NCBI RefSeq assembly: GCF_900489465.1
Contig: NZ_UEFQ01000026.1
Location: 62,001-126,000 of the forward strand
Length of the DNA: 64,000 bases
Reading direction: 5' to 3'
Source of the DNA: Aequorivita sp. CIP111184
Lineage (GTDB): Bacteria; Bacteroidota; Bacteroidia; Flavobacteriales; Flavobacteriaceae
In this document: one piece after another, positions 44,229 to 52,062 of the stretch
How positions within the stretch are numbered: position 1 is the stretch's first letter
Layout: every line of letters starts with the position of its first letter
The notes under the pieces: model-generated
Database searches by the model: none
What the model was told of the DNA's origin: nothing
Seen by the model: the letters and a program-made list of their open reading frames with translations, nothing else
Made by a program: the position numbers and the translations under genes

Positions 44229-44393
44229 ATGTTTCGATTATTTAGTAAGAAATCAGAGAAAGATAAATTATACGAACAATATCAAAAGCTATTAAAAGAG
44301 TCGCATAGCTTGTCTACAACAAACAGAAAGCAAAGTGATCAAAAGGCTTATGAAGCAGAGGAGATTATGAAAAGGTTAGAACAGTTAACCTAG
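44229..44393 (+). CDS. family Lacal_2735 small protein
   Basis: A 54-residue protein (MFRLFSKKSEKDKLYEQYQKL...) with an amphipathic helical body and the ending EIMKRLEQL. It matches the pattern of the flavobacterial family named Lacal_2735 (MF.LFKKK.E..KL...Y.KL..E...LS..NR..SD), whose role is unknown. It is the first gene after operator site B and starts 50 bases past it, which places it at the head of the photolyase operon. Confidence 0.75.
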   Translation: MFRLFSKKSEKDKLYEQYQKLLKESHSLSTTNRKQSDQKAYEAEEIMKRLEQLT

Positions 44394-44396
44394 TTT

Positions 44397-44801
44397 ATGA
44401 ATGATACAAAGATCCCTGATCAAGTAGTTTTTGACGTAGCAACTCAAAAATATGATTCCTCCTTAAAGCCATACGCTACAAATGTTGGTGCTCCAGTGAT
44501 AACAACCACAGATACTGTGGCTTGGAAAAACAGAAGCATTAACAAACTGAATCACAAAGTACAAACACGGTATCAAGAAATAAAAGCGCAATACGATCAA
44601 TTAATACAAGAGTTTGAATACAACAACTTAATATATAATGCTAAATTTTCATTCGAGCCCATTATAGGCGATAGCTATCACTTATACATTCGCGCTAATG
44701 ATGAGACATTCCTATCGCTAATAGCACCAGAACAATGCAATTTTAAATCATTGGGAAGTTTCCGTTTAAACAGCGATCAAATTTGGGAAAAAATAGTGTA
44801 A
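44397..44801 (+). CDS. DUF2452 family protein
   Basis: A 134-residue soluble protein of the DUF2452 family, marked by the opening PDQVVFDVATQKYDSSLKPYATNVGAPVI, central helix KVQTRYQEIKAQYDQLIQEFEYN and the C-terminal FEPIIGDSYHLYIRANDETFLSLIAP. The role is not known, though it is often found beside photolyase genes in Flavobacteriia. It is 3 bases after the preceding gene and overlaps the next, so they are in one operon. Confidence 0.8.
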   Translation: MNDTKIPDQVVFDVATQKYDSSLKPYATNVGAPVITTTDTVAWKNRSINKLNHKVQTRYQEIKAQYDQLIQEFEYNNLIYNAKFSFEPIIGDSYHLYIRANDETFLSLIAPEQCNFKSLGSFRLNSDQIWEKIV

Positions 44802-45091
44802 ATATAGTTTTGGAAAAAGAATTTACAGAACGGCAATTAGACCGTATTATAGAAATGGCTTGGGAAGATAGAACGCCTTTTGAAGCTATAGAGTTTCAGT
44901 TTGGAACTCCAGAAAAAGAAGTGATTCTACTAATGCGCGAAAACTTAAAAGAATCTAGTTTTAAACGCTGGAGAAAACGTGTAAACAGTGGTGTAAGCTC
45001 CAAACATTTGAAAAAACGAGGTGCAGAGATTAATCGTTTTAAATGTTCAAGACAAAGTGCCATTTCTGGTAATAAAATAAGTAAACGTTAA
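44783..45091 (+). CDS. TIGR03643 family protein (TTG start)
   Basis: A ~100-residue protein of the TIGR03643 family, marked by RIIEMAWEDRTPFEAIEFQFGTPEKEVILLMRENLKESSFKRWRKRV. It is a small conserved partner of photolyase/cryptochrome genes. No ATG exists in this frame before the conserved part; the possible starts are TTG at 44783 (overlapping DUF2452 by 19 bases) or TTG at 44810. Its TAA shares one base with the ATG of the photolyase gene. Confidence 0.8.
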   Translation: MGKNSVNIVLEKEFTERQLDRIIEMAWEDRTPFEAIEFQFGTPEKEVILLMRENLKESSFKRWRKRVNSGVSSKHLKKRGAEINRFKCSRQSAISGNKISKR

Positions 45092-46206
45092 TGCATAGTG
45101 AACCAGATACAAAGGCACAGTTTCCAACGGCTTTTGATGCTATTTTAGAAAAAATCACAACTATTGATCCTATTGCTTATGGTCCTTCAAGAAACTACGT
45201 AGATGGTGCAGTAAGTTACCTATCGCCTTATATTTCTCGCGGGGTTATTTCCACGAAATTTGTTTATCATCAATTAATGGAGCGCGGCTTTCATCCAGGT
45301 CCGATTATGAAATTCACTCAAGAATTGGCATGGCGCGATTATTGGCAGCAGTTTTGGATTGCCAAAGGTGATGCTATTAATCAAGATTTAAAGCACAAAC
45401 AGGCTCCAGTTATAAGTATGGAGATATCTTCGGCATTGGCTGCAGGAAATATAGGCATTACAGCTATAGATTTAGCTATTCAACAATTATATACAACAGG
45501 CTATATTCACAACCATTTGCGTATGTACCTTGCAAGTATTGCGTGTAACATAGCTCATAACCATTGGAAAACACCTGCACAATGGATGTACTATCATTTG
45601 TTGGATGCTGACTGGGCTAGTAATGCACTAAGCTGGCAATGGGTTGCAGGAGCCAATAGTAATAAAAAATATTATGCCAATCAGGAGAATATAAATAACT
45701 TTTGTTACAGCAACCAGACCAATACTTTTCTAGATGTTTCATATGACGCTTTTGAAAATTTACAGATTCCAGAAGTGCTAATTGACACACAAATATTAAG
45801 CCTCACCACATCCTTACCAGAACAAAAAGAGATTGTCATAAATGCAGCACTACCTACCTGTATTTATAATTTCTACAACTTAGATCCTATTTGGAAAAAA
45901 GAAGAGTCCATAAATCGTATTCTTTTATTGGAACCTTCACATTTTAAGCAATATCCAGTTTCTAAAAAGACCATTGATTTTATACTCGATCTTTCTAAAA
46001 ACATACCCAATATCCAAATATTTGTAGGTGAATTTGATGAACTTATTAGTAGCTATAAACTGAACACTATTTATTATAAAGAGCATCCTTTAAATAATCA
46101 TTATAAAGGTATCGAAGAACCACGGGATTGGATGTTTGATGTAAAAGGATATTACCCATCTTTCTTTGCTTTTTGGAAAAAATGTAAAAAGGAAATTATA
46201 TTTTGA
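45091..46206 (+). CDS. photolyase/cryptochrome FAD-domain protein with unusual domain order
   Basis: A 371-residue protein. The FAD-binding helical domain of DNA photolyases begins right at the N-terminus: NYVDGAVSYLSPYISRGVIS, FTQELAWRDYWQQ, then HNHLRMYLASIACN and LDADWASNALSWQWVAGANSNKKYY, the flavin-pocket motifs. The alpha/beta antenna domain usually in front is missing. Instead an alpha/beta-like segment (INRILLLEPSHFKQYPVSKKTIDFILDL... WMFDVKGYYPSFFAFWKKCKKE) follows, about residues 270-371. It may repair pyrimidine dimers with light or act as a sensor. The last bases before it form TAATG coupling. Confidence 0.85.
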   Translation: MHSEPDTKAQFPTAFDAILEKITTIDPIAYGPSRNYVDGAVSYLSPYISRGVISTKFVYHQLMERGFHPGPIMKFTQELAWRDYWQQFWIAKGDAINQDLKHKQAPVISMEISSALAAGNIGITAIDLAIQQLYTTGYIHNHLRMYLASIACNIAHNHWKTPAQWMYYHLLDADWASNALSWQWVAGANSNKKYYANQENINNFCYSNQTNTFLDVSYDAFENLQIPEVLIDTQILSLTTSLPEQKEIVINAALPTCIYNFYNLDPIWKKEESINRILLLEPSHFKQYPVSKKTIDFILDLSKNIPNIQIFVGEFDELISSYKLNTIYYKEHPLNNHYKGIEEPRDWMFDVKGYYPSFFAFWKKCKKEIIF

Positions 46207-46264
46207 ACCGGTGCCGTTTCGCTATAGAGAAGCATTCAAGAGTTAATAAAGTTCCTAAATTGGT

Positions 46265-46393
46265 ATGAAGAAGCAAGATTTACCCCAAAAAATATGTGTC
46301 GCTTGTGAACGACCTTTTACTTGGCGGAAAAAATGGGAAAAGAATTGGAAGGATGTAAAATACTGTAGCGAGCGTTGTAAAAAGAATAAATGA
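46265..46393 (+). CDS. DUF2256 small zinc-ribbon-like protein
   Basis: A 42-residue protein with the DUF2256 pattern [29 protein letters not shown]: four cysteines as C-x2-C and C-x3-C likely hold one zinc. DUF2256 genes regularly adjoin FeS-type cryptochromes. It sits between the two photolyase genes and its TGA overlaps the next ATG (ATGA), so the stop-containing gene below is clearly part of the operon. Confidence 0.85.
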   Translation: MKKQDLPQKICVACERPFTWRKKWEKNWKDVKYCSERCKKNK

Positions 46394-47877
46394 AAAGCAT
46401 AAACATAATATTTCCGCATCAATTATTTCAAGAATCTCCACTTTTTGAAAACAAGGTGCCTACGTATGTTGTTGAAGAATATTTGTTCTTTAAGCAGTAC
46501 CCATTCCACAAGCAAAAAATAGCCTTTCATAGAGCTACTATGAAACGGTATGCAGATTTTCTTCGGAAAGAGAAAAACTTAGAGGTTATTTATGTTGAAG
46601 CTATTGCGAAGATATCAGATATCAGATTACTTATTCCTGAATTAAAACAACAAGGTATTCAGCATATTAATTATATAGATCCCACAGACAATTGGCTTCA
46701 AAAGAGATTGGATACTGGTTTTCAAGAAAACGGATTAACTGGAAAGCAGTATTCATCGCCTTTATTCTTAAATTCTAAAGAGGATTTAGCTACTTTTTTT
46801 AAAAGTGATAAAAAGAAATACCATCAAAGTGCTTTTTACACAGAACAACGTAAAGAGCGTAACATACTTATGGAACCTGATGGTAAACCAACAGGTGGTA
46901 AATGGTCATTCGATTCCGAAAATAGAAAAAAATATCCTGCTAAAAAGACACCGCCAGCTATTTAATTTCCTGATGTTGATGAATATTATGATGAAGCAAA
47001 ACAGTATGTAGAAACACACTTCGCAGAACACTTGGGAAAGCTTACCAATCAATCCTTATATCCCACTAGTTTTGAAACTACAAAAGCCTGGCTTAGTCAA
47101 TTTTTTGAGCATCGTTTTATGGAGTTTGGTGCTTATGAAGACGCTATTGACACTGAAAACTCTATACTTCACCATAGCGTATTGACCCCAATGCTTAATG
47201 TTGGTTTAATAACTCCGAAGGAAATTATTGATGTTTGTTTATTGTACGCAGAAGAAAACGAGGTGCCCATTAATTCTACAGAAGGATTTGTACGTCAAAT
47301 TATTGGATGGCGAGAATTTATAAGAGGTGTTTATGAATCTAGGGGCAGCGAAGAACGAACAACCAATTTCTGGAAATTTAAAAGGAAAATACCAGCCTCA
47401 TTTTATGATGGTACTACGGGTATTTTACCCATCGATCAAACAATTAAAAAAGTATTGCAAACGGGCTATTGCAATCATATAGAACGTTTAATGATACTCG
47501 GCAATTTTATGATGTTATGCGAATTTGATCCAGATGAAGTTTATCAATGGTTTATGGAACTCTTTATAGATTCTTATGATTGGGTAATGGTCACCAATGT
47601 ATATGGGATGAGTCAATTTTCCGATGGCGGATTAATGGCTACTAAGCCATATATAAGTGGCAGTAATTATCTGCTAAAAATGAGCAACTACCAGAAAGGA
47701 GGATGGCAAGACGTTTGGGATGGACTGTTTTGGCGATTTATGCATACACATCGCGATTTCTTTTTAGGAAATCCTCGATTGGGAATGTTAGTACGGATGT
47801 TTGATAAAATGCCGGATAGTAAAAAAGAAAGGCATATAATAAATGCAGAAGCTTATTTAAAAACTTTAGTATTATAA
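46390..47877 (+). pseudogene. CryB / FeS-BCP-type photolyase-like gene broken by one in-frame stop
   Basis: One continuous frame of 495 codons, interrupted by TAA at 46963-46965 (codon 192), with no frameshift before or after. The first part (INIIFPHQLFQ, then WSFDSENRKKYP) and the second (FPDVDEYYDEAKQYVETHF, EGFVRQIIGWREFIRGVY, NHIERLMILGNFMML, YGMSQFSDGGLMATKPYISGSNY) together make a full-length bacterial (6-4)-photolyase-like protein. The cysteines that hold the [4Fe-4S] cluster in PhrB-type enzymes are absent from the KMSNYQKGGWQDVWDGLFW region; one Cys (GYCNHIE) remains. The protein is lost unless the stop is read through. Confidence 0.85.
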
Positions 47878-47911
47878 AATCAATTAATAGGATTCAGTAA
47901 AATAATACAAT

Positions 47912-48265
47912 ATGAGTATTTTAACTATAGCTGTATTTTTATCAGGTGGCGCCTTCCTATTCTATGGTCTTAGCTGTTTGATTTCACAGAAAATGACCGA
48001 TGAATTTATTCGATTTGGTCTTGACAAACAAAAAAGATTATTAACTGGGTATTTGCAAATATTAGGAGCCTTAGGATTAATTTTTGGAAACTTTTTTTTA
48101 GATGATTTAGTTTTTATTGCTTCGGCGGGATTATCAGTTCTAATGCTTTTGGGATTTGCCATAAGAATTAAAATTAAAGATAGTATTTCACAATCCCTAC
48201 CATCTTTAGTAGTTGCCTTTCTCAATCTTTACATCTGTATAGAATATTACTACAAAATTTATTAA
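47912..48265 (+). CDS. DoxX-like small membrane protein
   Basis: A 117-residue protein with four hydrophobic segments (about 4-22, 42-60, 68-87, 95-112) and the middle loop SQKMTDEFIRFGLDKQKRLLTGYLQILGALGL, resembling the DoxX/SURF4-like fold of four-helix membrane proteins. The role is unknown. It starts 34 bases after the broken CryB gene and probably shares its operon. It is convergent with the next DoxX-family gene. Confidence 0.7.
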   Translation: MSILTIAVFLSGGAFLFYGLSCLISQKMTDEFIRFGLDKQKRLLTGYLQILGALGLIFGNFFLDDLVFIASAGLSVLMLLGFAIRIKIKDSISQSLPSLVVAFLNLYICIEYYYKIY

Positions 48266-48273
48266 TATGATCT

Positions 48274-48636
48274 CTAAGCAAATGCAATAACTAAGCACAT
48301 AACTAAAAATAATGCGGCTGGAAAAGATTTAAATAGAGGGTCTTTTATTTTGATATGCATAGCTACAGATCCTAATAATAGGGCGGCTAATCCTAATGCT
48401 GCTGGTTGTTTTAATACGGGATACCATATTGCAGCAATAAGTAAAATAGCAAGTATTACTTTTATAACTCCTACAATATACATTAGGGTAGTTGATAAGC
48501 CATATTCTTTAAACTCTTCAGTAATGGTCGTAGCGTTTCCTCCACGCCATTTCGTTGGTTTCTTCCCTTGTAAAAGCCATACATTTAGAATACTAAGGCC
48601 TACGATAATTTGAAATGCTATAACTATATAATTCAT
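48274..48636 (-). CDS. DoxX family membrane protein
   Basis: A 120-residue four-helix membrane protein: IAFQIIVGLSILNVWLLQ, then FKEYGLSTTLMYIVGVIKVILAILLIAAIWYP and LGLAALLLGSVAMHIKIKDPLFKSFPAALFLVM. The last motif matches the conserved IKDPL.K..PA segment of DoxX family members. Substrate unknown. It is divergent from the hypothetical at 48789 with operator site C between them. Confidence 0.8.
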   Translation of the reverse strand: MNYIVIAFQIIVGLSILNVWLLQGKKPTKWRGGNATTITEEFKEYGLSTTLMYIVGVIKVILAILLIAAIWYPVLKQPAALGLAALLLGSVAMHIKIKDPLFKSFPAALFLVMCLVIAFA

Positions 48637-48717
48637 ATCTATAATTGAATGTTTATCTAATAAAACTAATCATAAAAACCGTTAAAAAATATTTTTCGGC
48701 TATAAAAGCACTATTTT

Positions 48718-48747
48718 TGTTTAATATTTTTAAGTAATTGTCAAACA
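48718..48747. promoter_or_regulatory. light-regulon operator, site C: TGTTTAAT-N14-GTCAAACA
   Basis: Inverted pair with the same 14-base spacer as sites A, B and D and two mismatches from perfect. It is placed between divergent genes, 82 bases from the DoxX start and 42 bases from the 48789 start. Confidence 0.6.
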
Positions 48748-48788
48748 AGAATATATACAGATTTTTCTAAAGTTGAAAAACAAAGCAA

Positions 48789-49214
48789 ATGCTATTTAAC
48801 ACAAGCTATACAAATAAAGAGTATAACCAGCAAAGCGTAAAGATATTGGGCAAATCATTTTCTTTTTTTGAAAAAATAAAAATGGGAGGTATTGGGTCTA
48901 GCAGATTTATGATTAAAGAAATAAGCCCTAATTTAAAACCCAAAAACTTTCAAAGTATAGCTAGCAATTATTCGAATATTGAATTAAGGCCTAAAGGAAT
49001 AATTATACATTTTACAAATAGACTAGACCGCTATTCGTGGATCATTCCATATTATCGTTTAGTAACCTACAGCACGCAGACCTTCAGTATTCACTCAAGC
49101 GGAAGTTTTATAAAACTTAAAAAAAATAAGAATTATATAGATAATAAAAAGTTTATTGATAAAATGCTAGCTCTAAAAAGCAATTTTTTAAATCTAGATT
49201 ATTATGATGCTTAA
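48789..49214 (+). CDS. conserved hypothetical protein next to operator C
   Basis: A 141-residue soluble protein with mixed beta structure. The first half has SVKILGKSFSFFEKIKMGGIGSSRFMIKEISP and the second NIELRPKGIIIHFTNRLDRYSWIIPYYRLVTYSTQTFSIHSSG, which looks like a PH-like or small beta-barrel domain. No family recognised. It is the first plus-strand gene after operator C, 20 bases before the CIA30 gene, and so is likely light-induced. Confidence 0.55.
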   Translation: MLFNTSYTNKEYNQQSVKILGKSFSFFEKIKMGGIGSSRFMIKEISPNLKPKNFQSIASNYSNIELRPKGIIIHFTNRLDRYSWIIPYYRLVTYSTQTFSIHSSGSFIKLKKNKNYIDNKKFIDKMLALKSNFLNLDYYDA

Positions 49215-49234
49215 CGCATAACACTGAGAAAAAA

Positions 49235-49771
49235 ATGATTATTAATTACTCAATTTTACTGATTTCAATTGTAACTACGATGCAAACAACAACAATTTTT
49301 GATTTTAATAAAACAATCAAAACCAATGATTGGAATGTTGTAGACGATGTGGTAATGGGAGGCAAGTCTTCAGGAACATTCTATGTGAATAAAGAAGGAA
49401 ATGGTGTATTTGAAGGTCGTGTTTCTTTAGAAAATAATGGCGGATTTTCATCTTTGAGGTATCGCTTTAACAAAATCACTACAAAACAGTATGCAAAAAT
49501 TGTTTTGAGAATTAAAGGCGATGGAAAGGCCTATCAATTCAGAATAAAAAATAAGTCATCTAATTATTATTCTTATATCGCTTATTTCGATACCACAAAA
49601 AATTGGGAAACCATAGAGTTAAATTTATCTGATATGTACCCAACATTTAGAGGTCAAAAAGTCAATATGCCAAATTATGATAACGAGAGTATCGAAGAAA
49701 TTGCGTTTTTAATAGGCAATAAAATGGCAGAGGATTTTAAGCTGGAAATTGATTCTATAGTTTTAAAGTAA
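49235..49771 (+). CDS. CIA30 family protein
   Basis: A 178-residue protein of the CIA30 (NDUFAF1-like) family. It has TIFDFNKTIKTNDWNVVDDVVMGGKSSGTF, FEGRVSLENNGGFSSLRYRF and LRIKGDGKAYQFRIKN, a jelly-roll carbohydrate-binding-like fold. In mitochondria CIA30 helps complex I assembly; in bacteria the function is not known. The N-terminal hydrophobic stretch may be a signal peptide. It lies in the island with photolyase genes. Confidence 0.85.
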   Translation: MIINYSILLISIVTTMQTTTIFDFNKTIKTNDWNVVDDVVMGGKSSGTFYVNKEGNGVFEGRVSLENNGGFSSLRYRFNKITTKQYAKIVLRIKGDGKAYQFRIKNKSSNYYSYIAYFDTTKNWETIELNLSDMYPTFRGQKVNMPNYDNESIEEIAFLIGNKMAEDFKLEIDSIVLK

Positions 49772-49793
49772 AGTTAGGTTTCAATTTAACTTG

Positions 49794-50210
49794 TTATTCC
49801 AAGAAATAAAATATAAAACTATATATAAATAGTAGCGTCCATAAAGCAGTACGTATCCAATTTTTATTTACTAAGGAAACCAATAGTTTTTCGCTGACAA
49901 TACCTTTTGAAATCGAAGTATGTATGGGCACAAATTGCAAGAAAGTAGCCAACCAGACAAATATTATAATTATCAGACTTATCACCGTATAAACACTTGG
50001 CAGCAGGATGGTTTGATACACCGCAATACCAATTTGCCCTAGCATTAAGGGAATTACGATAACACTAAAACGGGCGGTGTATACTTTATGCCATGCAATA
50101 AGATTTTTGGCAGGATAATATCGAAAACTAGGATACACAATGCATTGTATCATCCAAATTAAAACAACTAATCCAAAATCGAGTAAAAGTCGAATTAGTT
50201 CAATAGACAT
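49794..50210 (-). CDS. four-helix membrane protein
   Basis: A 138-residue membrane protein with hydrophobic segments at about 6-25, 48-65, 72-92 and 115-137, with FRYYPAKNLIAWHKVYTARF between the first two. It resembles an uncharacterised small DUF membrane family of Bacteroidota. Its ATG shares one base with the stop of the glutathione peroxidase gene (TAATG), so the two are translated together, which suggests a role in the same oxidative stress response. Confidence 0.55.
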   Translation of the reverse strand: MSIELIRLLLDFGLVVLIWMIQCIVYPSFRYYPAKNLIAWHKVYTARFSVIVIPLMLGQIGIAVYQTILLPSVYTVISLIIIIFVWLATFLQFVPIHTSISKGIVSEKLLVSLVNKNWIRTALWTLLFIYSFIFYFLE

Positions 50211-50734
50211 TATAAGTGCTTCGTAATTTTTGAACTCATTGGTTTAGTGATTGAAAAGTAATAATCAATCAGATTGCCCTTATCATCCACCAAATATTTT
50301 TGAAAGTTCCATTTTACACTTGAACTCTTCTTGCCGTTAAGCTCTTTTGAGGTAAGCCATTTGTATAATGGATGTTGCTTGCTACCTTTTACCGCTATTT
50401 TCTCGGTAAGTAAAAATGTTACCCCAAAATTTAATTCACAAAATTCTTGAATTTGAGTAGCATTTCCAGGCTCTTGTTTCCCAAATTGGTTACACGGAGA
50501 ACCAATAACAACGAGTTTATCAGCATATATATCGCTCAATGCTTGTAGCTCTTTATATTGATTTGTGAATCCACATTCCGAAGCGACATTTACAAAAAGT
50601 ATCTTCTTCCCTTTAAAAGCTTTAAGAGAAATAGGTTTACCATCCAACTCATTTATGGCTATATCATAAATAGAATGCCTTTTTATTTCAGCAGCAACTG
50701 TAGTTGGTGTTTTTGCTTTATCAGGTGTATTCAT
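50210..50734 (-). CDS. glutathione peroxidase family protein (cysteine type)
   Basis: A 174-residue thiol peroxidase. Active-site features are VNVASECGFTNQYKEL (peroxidatic Cys in place of selenocysteine), PCNQFGKQEPG (Gln, resolving region) and VKWNFQKYLVD (Trp/Asn of the tetrad). It reduces hydroperoxides with thioredoxin or a thiol such as bacillithiol. It has no signal peptide. A weak TACCTTTG -10 element is seen on the minus strand at 50798-50805. It precedes the four-helix membrane gene. Confidence 0.92.
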   Translation of the reverse strand: MNTPDKAKTPTTVAAEIKRHSIYDIAINELDGKPISLKAFKGKKILFVNVASECGFTNQYKELQALSDIYADKLVVIGSPCNQFGKQEPGNATQIQEFCELNFGVTFLLTEKIAVKGSKQHPLYKWLTSKELNGKKSSSVKWNFQKYLVDDKGNLIDYYFSITKPMSSKITKHL

Positions 50735-50849
50735 AGTTATATTTTAAAAGGAACAATACCACAATCTGTTTCAAAGAATCATTCAAATTCTCTTAACCAA
50801 AGGTATTATTGTTATAGATGAAATTTTGTATCAAAACGCAGTTTCAACA

Positions 50850-51548
50850 TTATTTTAAATAATTCTGCAATTCAGCAATTTTGTTTGGTGTATTAAATAC
50901 CCCGCCATAAAACGAAGTTACAGTGGCAGAAGTATCATCTTTTATTCCACGAGAAGAAACACATAAGTGTTTTGCATCTATAATTACTGCAACATCTTTT
51001 GTATCTAATATTTCAGTAAGTTCAGCAGCAATCTGATTGGTTAAGCGCTCCTGTACTTGAGGTCTTTTGGCATAATATTGAACAATTCTATTAAGCTTGG
51101 AAAGCCCGATCACTTTTCCAGAAGAGATATAGGCAATATGAGCCTTTCCTATAATTGGAACAAAGTGATGCTCACAATTAGAATAAAATGTAATATTTTT
51201 TTCAACCAGCATTTGGTTGTATTGATATTTATTATCAAACAAAGCAACTTTGGGTTTGTTAGCTGGATTTAAACCTGAAAAAATTTCTTCTATGTACATT
51301 TTGGCCACTCGATTAGGCGTGCCTTTTAAGGAGTCGTCAGTAAGATCCAAGCCCATAACATCCATTATTTCTGCAAAAAGACCTGATATTTTGTACTTTT
51401 TTTCTTCATCAGACATTTCAAAAGCATCGGCTCTCATAGGAGTTTCAAGTCCGGAATAAATATGGTCATCGCCAATTTCTTCGTCTGAAAATCCGTTTAG
51501 TCTATTATTTTTAATGAGGGTATTCAACATAGTTTCTTGGTGTTTCAT
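50850..51548 (-). CDS. folE: GTP cyclohydrolase I
   Basis: FolE opens the purine ring of GTP to make dihydroneopterin triphosphate, the precursor of pterins. The 232-residue enzyme has NITFYSNCEHHFVPIIGKAHIAYI (zinc Cys and two His), VIGLSKLNRIVQYYAKRPQVQERL, and CVSSRGIKDDTSATVTSFYGG (third zinc Cys). It overlaps the QueD/PTPS gene by up to 38 bases; a second ATG at 51530 is possible. Together they can make the pterin that photolyases use as a light antenna. Confidence 0.95.
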   Translation of the reverse strand: MKHQETMLNTLIKNNRLNGFSDEEIGDDHIYSGLETPMRADAFEMSDEEKKYKISGLFAEIMDVMGLDLTDDSLKGTPNRVAKMYIEEIFSGLNPANKPKVALFDNKYQYNQMLVEKNITFYSNCEHHFVPIIGKAHIAYISSGKVIGLSKLNRIVQYYAKRPQVQERLTNQIAAELTEILDTKDVAVIIDAKHLCVSSRGIKDDTSATVTSFYGGVFNTPNKIAELQNYLK

Positions 51549-51921
51549 AAAGTTTAATCTTTAATTCTAGTTTAGCTTCAATCGCTGGTCGTAACAAGTT
51601 GTAAATAGTTATCGCAATATTCTCGGCAGTGGGATTCAGATCTTTAAATTCAATGGTATCCAGATTAAGGTTTTTGTGGTCGAATTTATCTAAAATTTTC
51701 TCCTTTATTAAGTCAGATAAAATCTTTGTATCTATAACATATCCAGTCTCCGGATCACACGGCCCAATAACTTTTACTTCTAAATCATAATTATGACCGT
51801 GATAATTAGGGTTGTTGCATTTTCCAAAAATGGCTTTGTTTTTTTCGTCACTCCAATTTTTATTGTGTAATCTGTGTGCTGCGTTAAAGTGTTCACACCT
51901 TACAATGGCAATCTTATTCAT
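51511..51921 (-). CDS. 6-pyruvoyl-tetrahydropterin / 6-carboxytetrahydropterin synthase family protein
   Basis: A 136-residue PTPS/QueD-fold enzyme. The zinc ligands are in CEHFNAAHRLHN and NYHGHNYDLEV, with FKDLNPTAENIAITIYNLLR near the C-terminus carrying the conserved Asn/Glu pair. It acts on dihydroneopterin triphosphate, the product of the adjacent folE. The final product could be a pterin antenna for the photolyases, tetrahydrobiopterin-like compound or queuosine precursor; the location in a photoprotection island favours the first. Operator site D is 61 bases upstream of its start. Confidence 0.9.
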   Translation of the reverse strand: MNKIAIVRCEHFNAAHRLHNKNWSDEKNKAIFGKCNNPNYHGHNYDLEVKVIGPCDPETGYVIDTKILSDLIKEKILDKFDHKNLNLDTIEFKDLNPTAENIAITIYNLLRPAIEAKLELKIKLYETPRNYVEYPH

Positions 51922-51981
51922 TTATGCTGTGTATAGATTTTTGTTTATCGTATTTTGTAGTGTAAAAGTATTCTATTTTTT

Positions 51982-52011
51982 TGTTTAATCTTTTATATAT
52001 ATTGTTAAACA
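51982..52011. promoter_or_regulatory. light-regulon operator, site D: TGTTTAAT-N14-GTTAAACA
   Basis: Inverted pair with a 14-base spacer between the divergent PTPS/folE pair and the FAD oxidoreductase. A TAACTTTG -10 box (52026-52033) points towards the oxidoreductase. Confidence 0.65.
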
Positions 52012-52025
52012 AAAATTAAAACTAT

Positions 52026-52033
52026 TAACTTTG
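52026..52033 (+). promoter_or_regulatory. flavobacterial -10 element TAACTTTG
   Basis: Exact match to TAnnTTTG, 29 bases before the ATG of the FAD oxidoreductase and 14 bases after operator D. Confidence 0.5.
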
Positions 52034-52062
52034 TCGGCAATAGATATATTTATCAACTAGAA

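Noticed and set aside
46963-46965. Two separate genes for CryB-type N- and C-terminal halves
   Set aside because: The second half has no ATG start at a domain boundary and the conserved sequence (FPDVDEYYDEA) begins directly after the stop, in frame; one broken gene explains it better.
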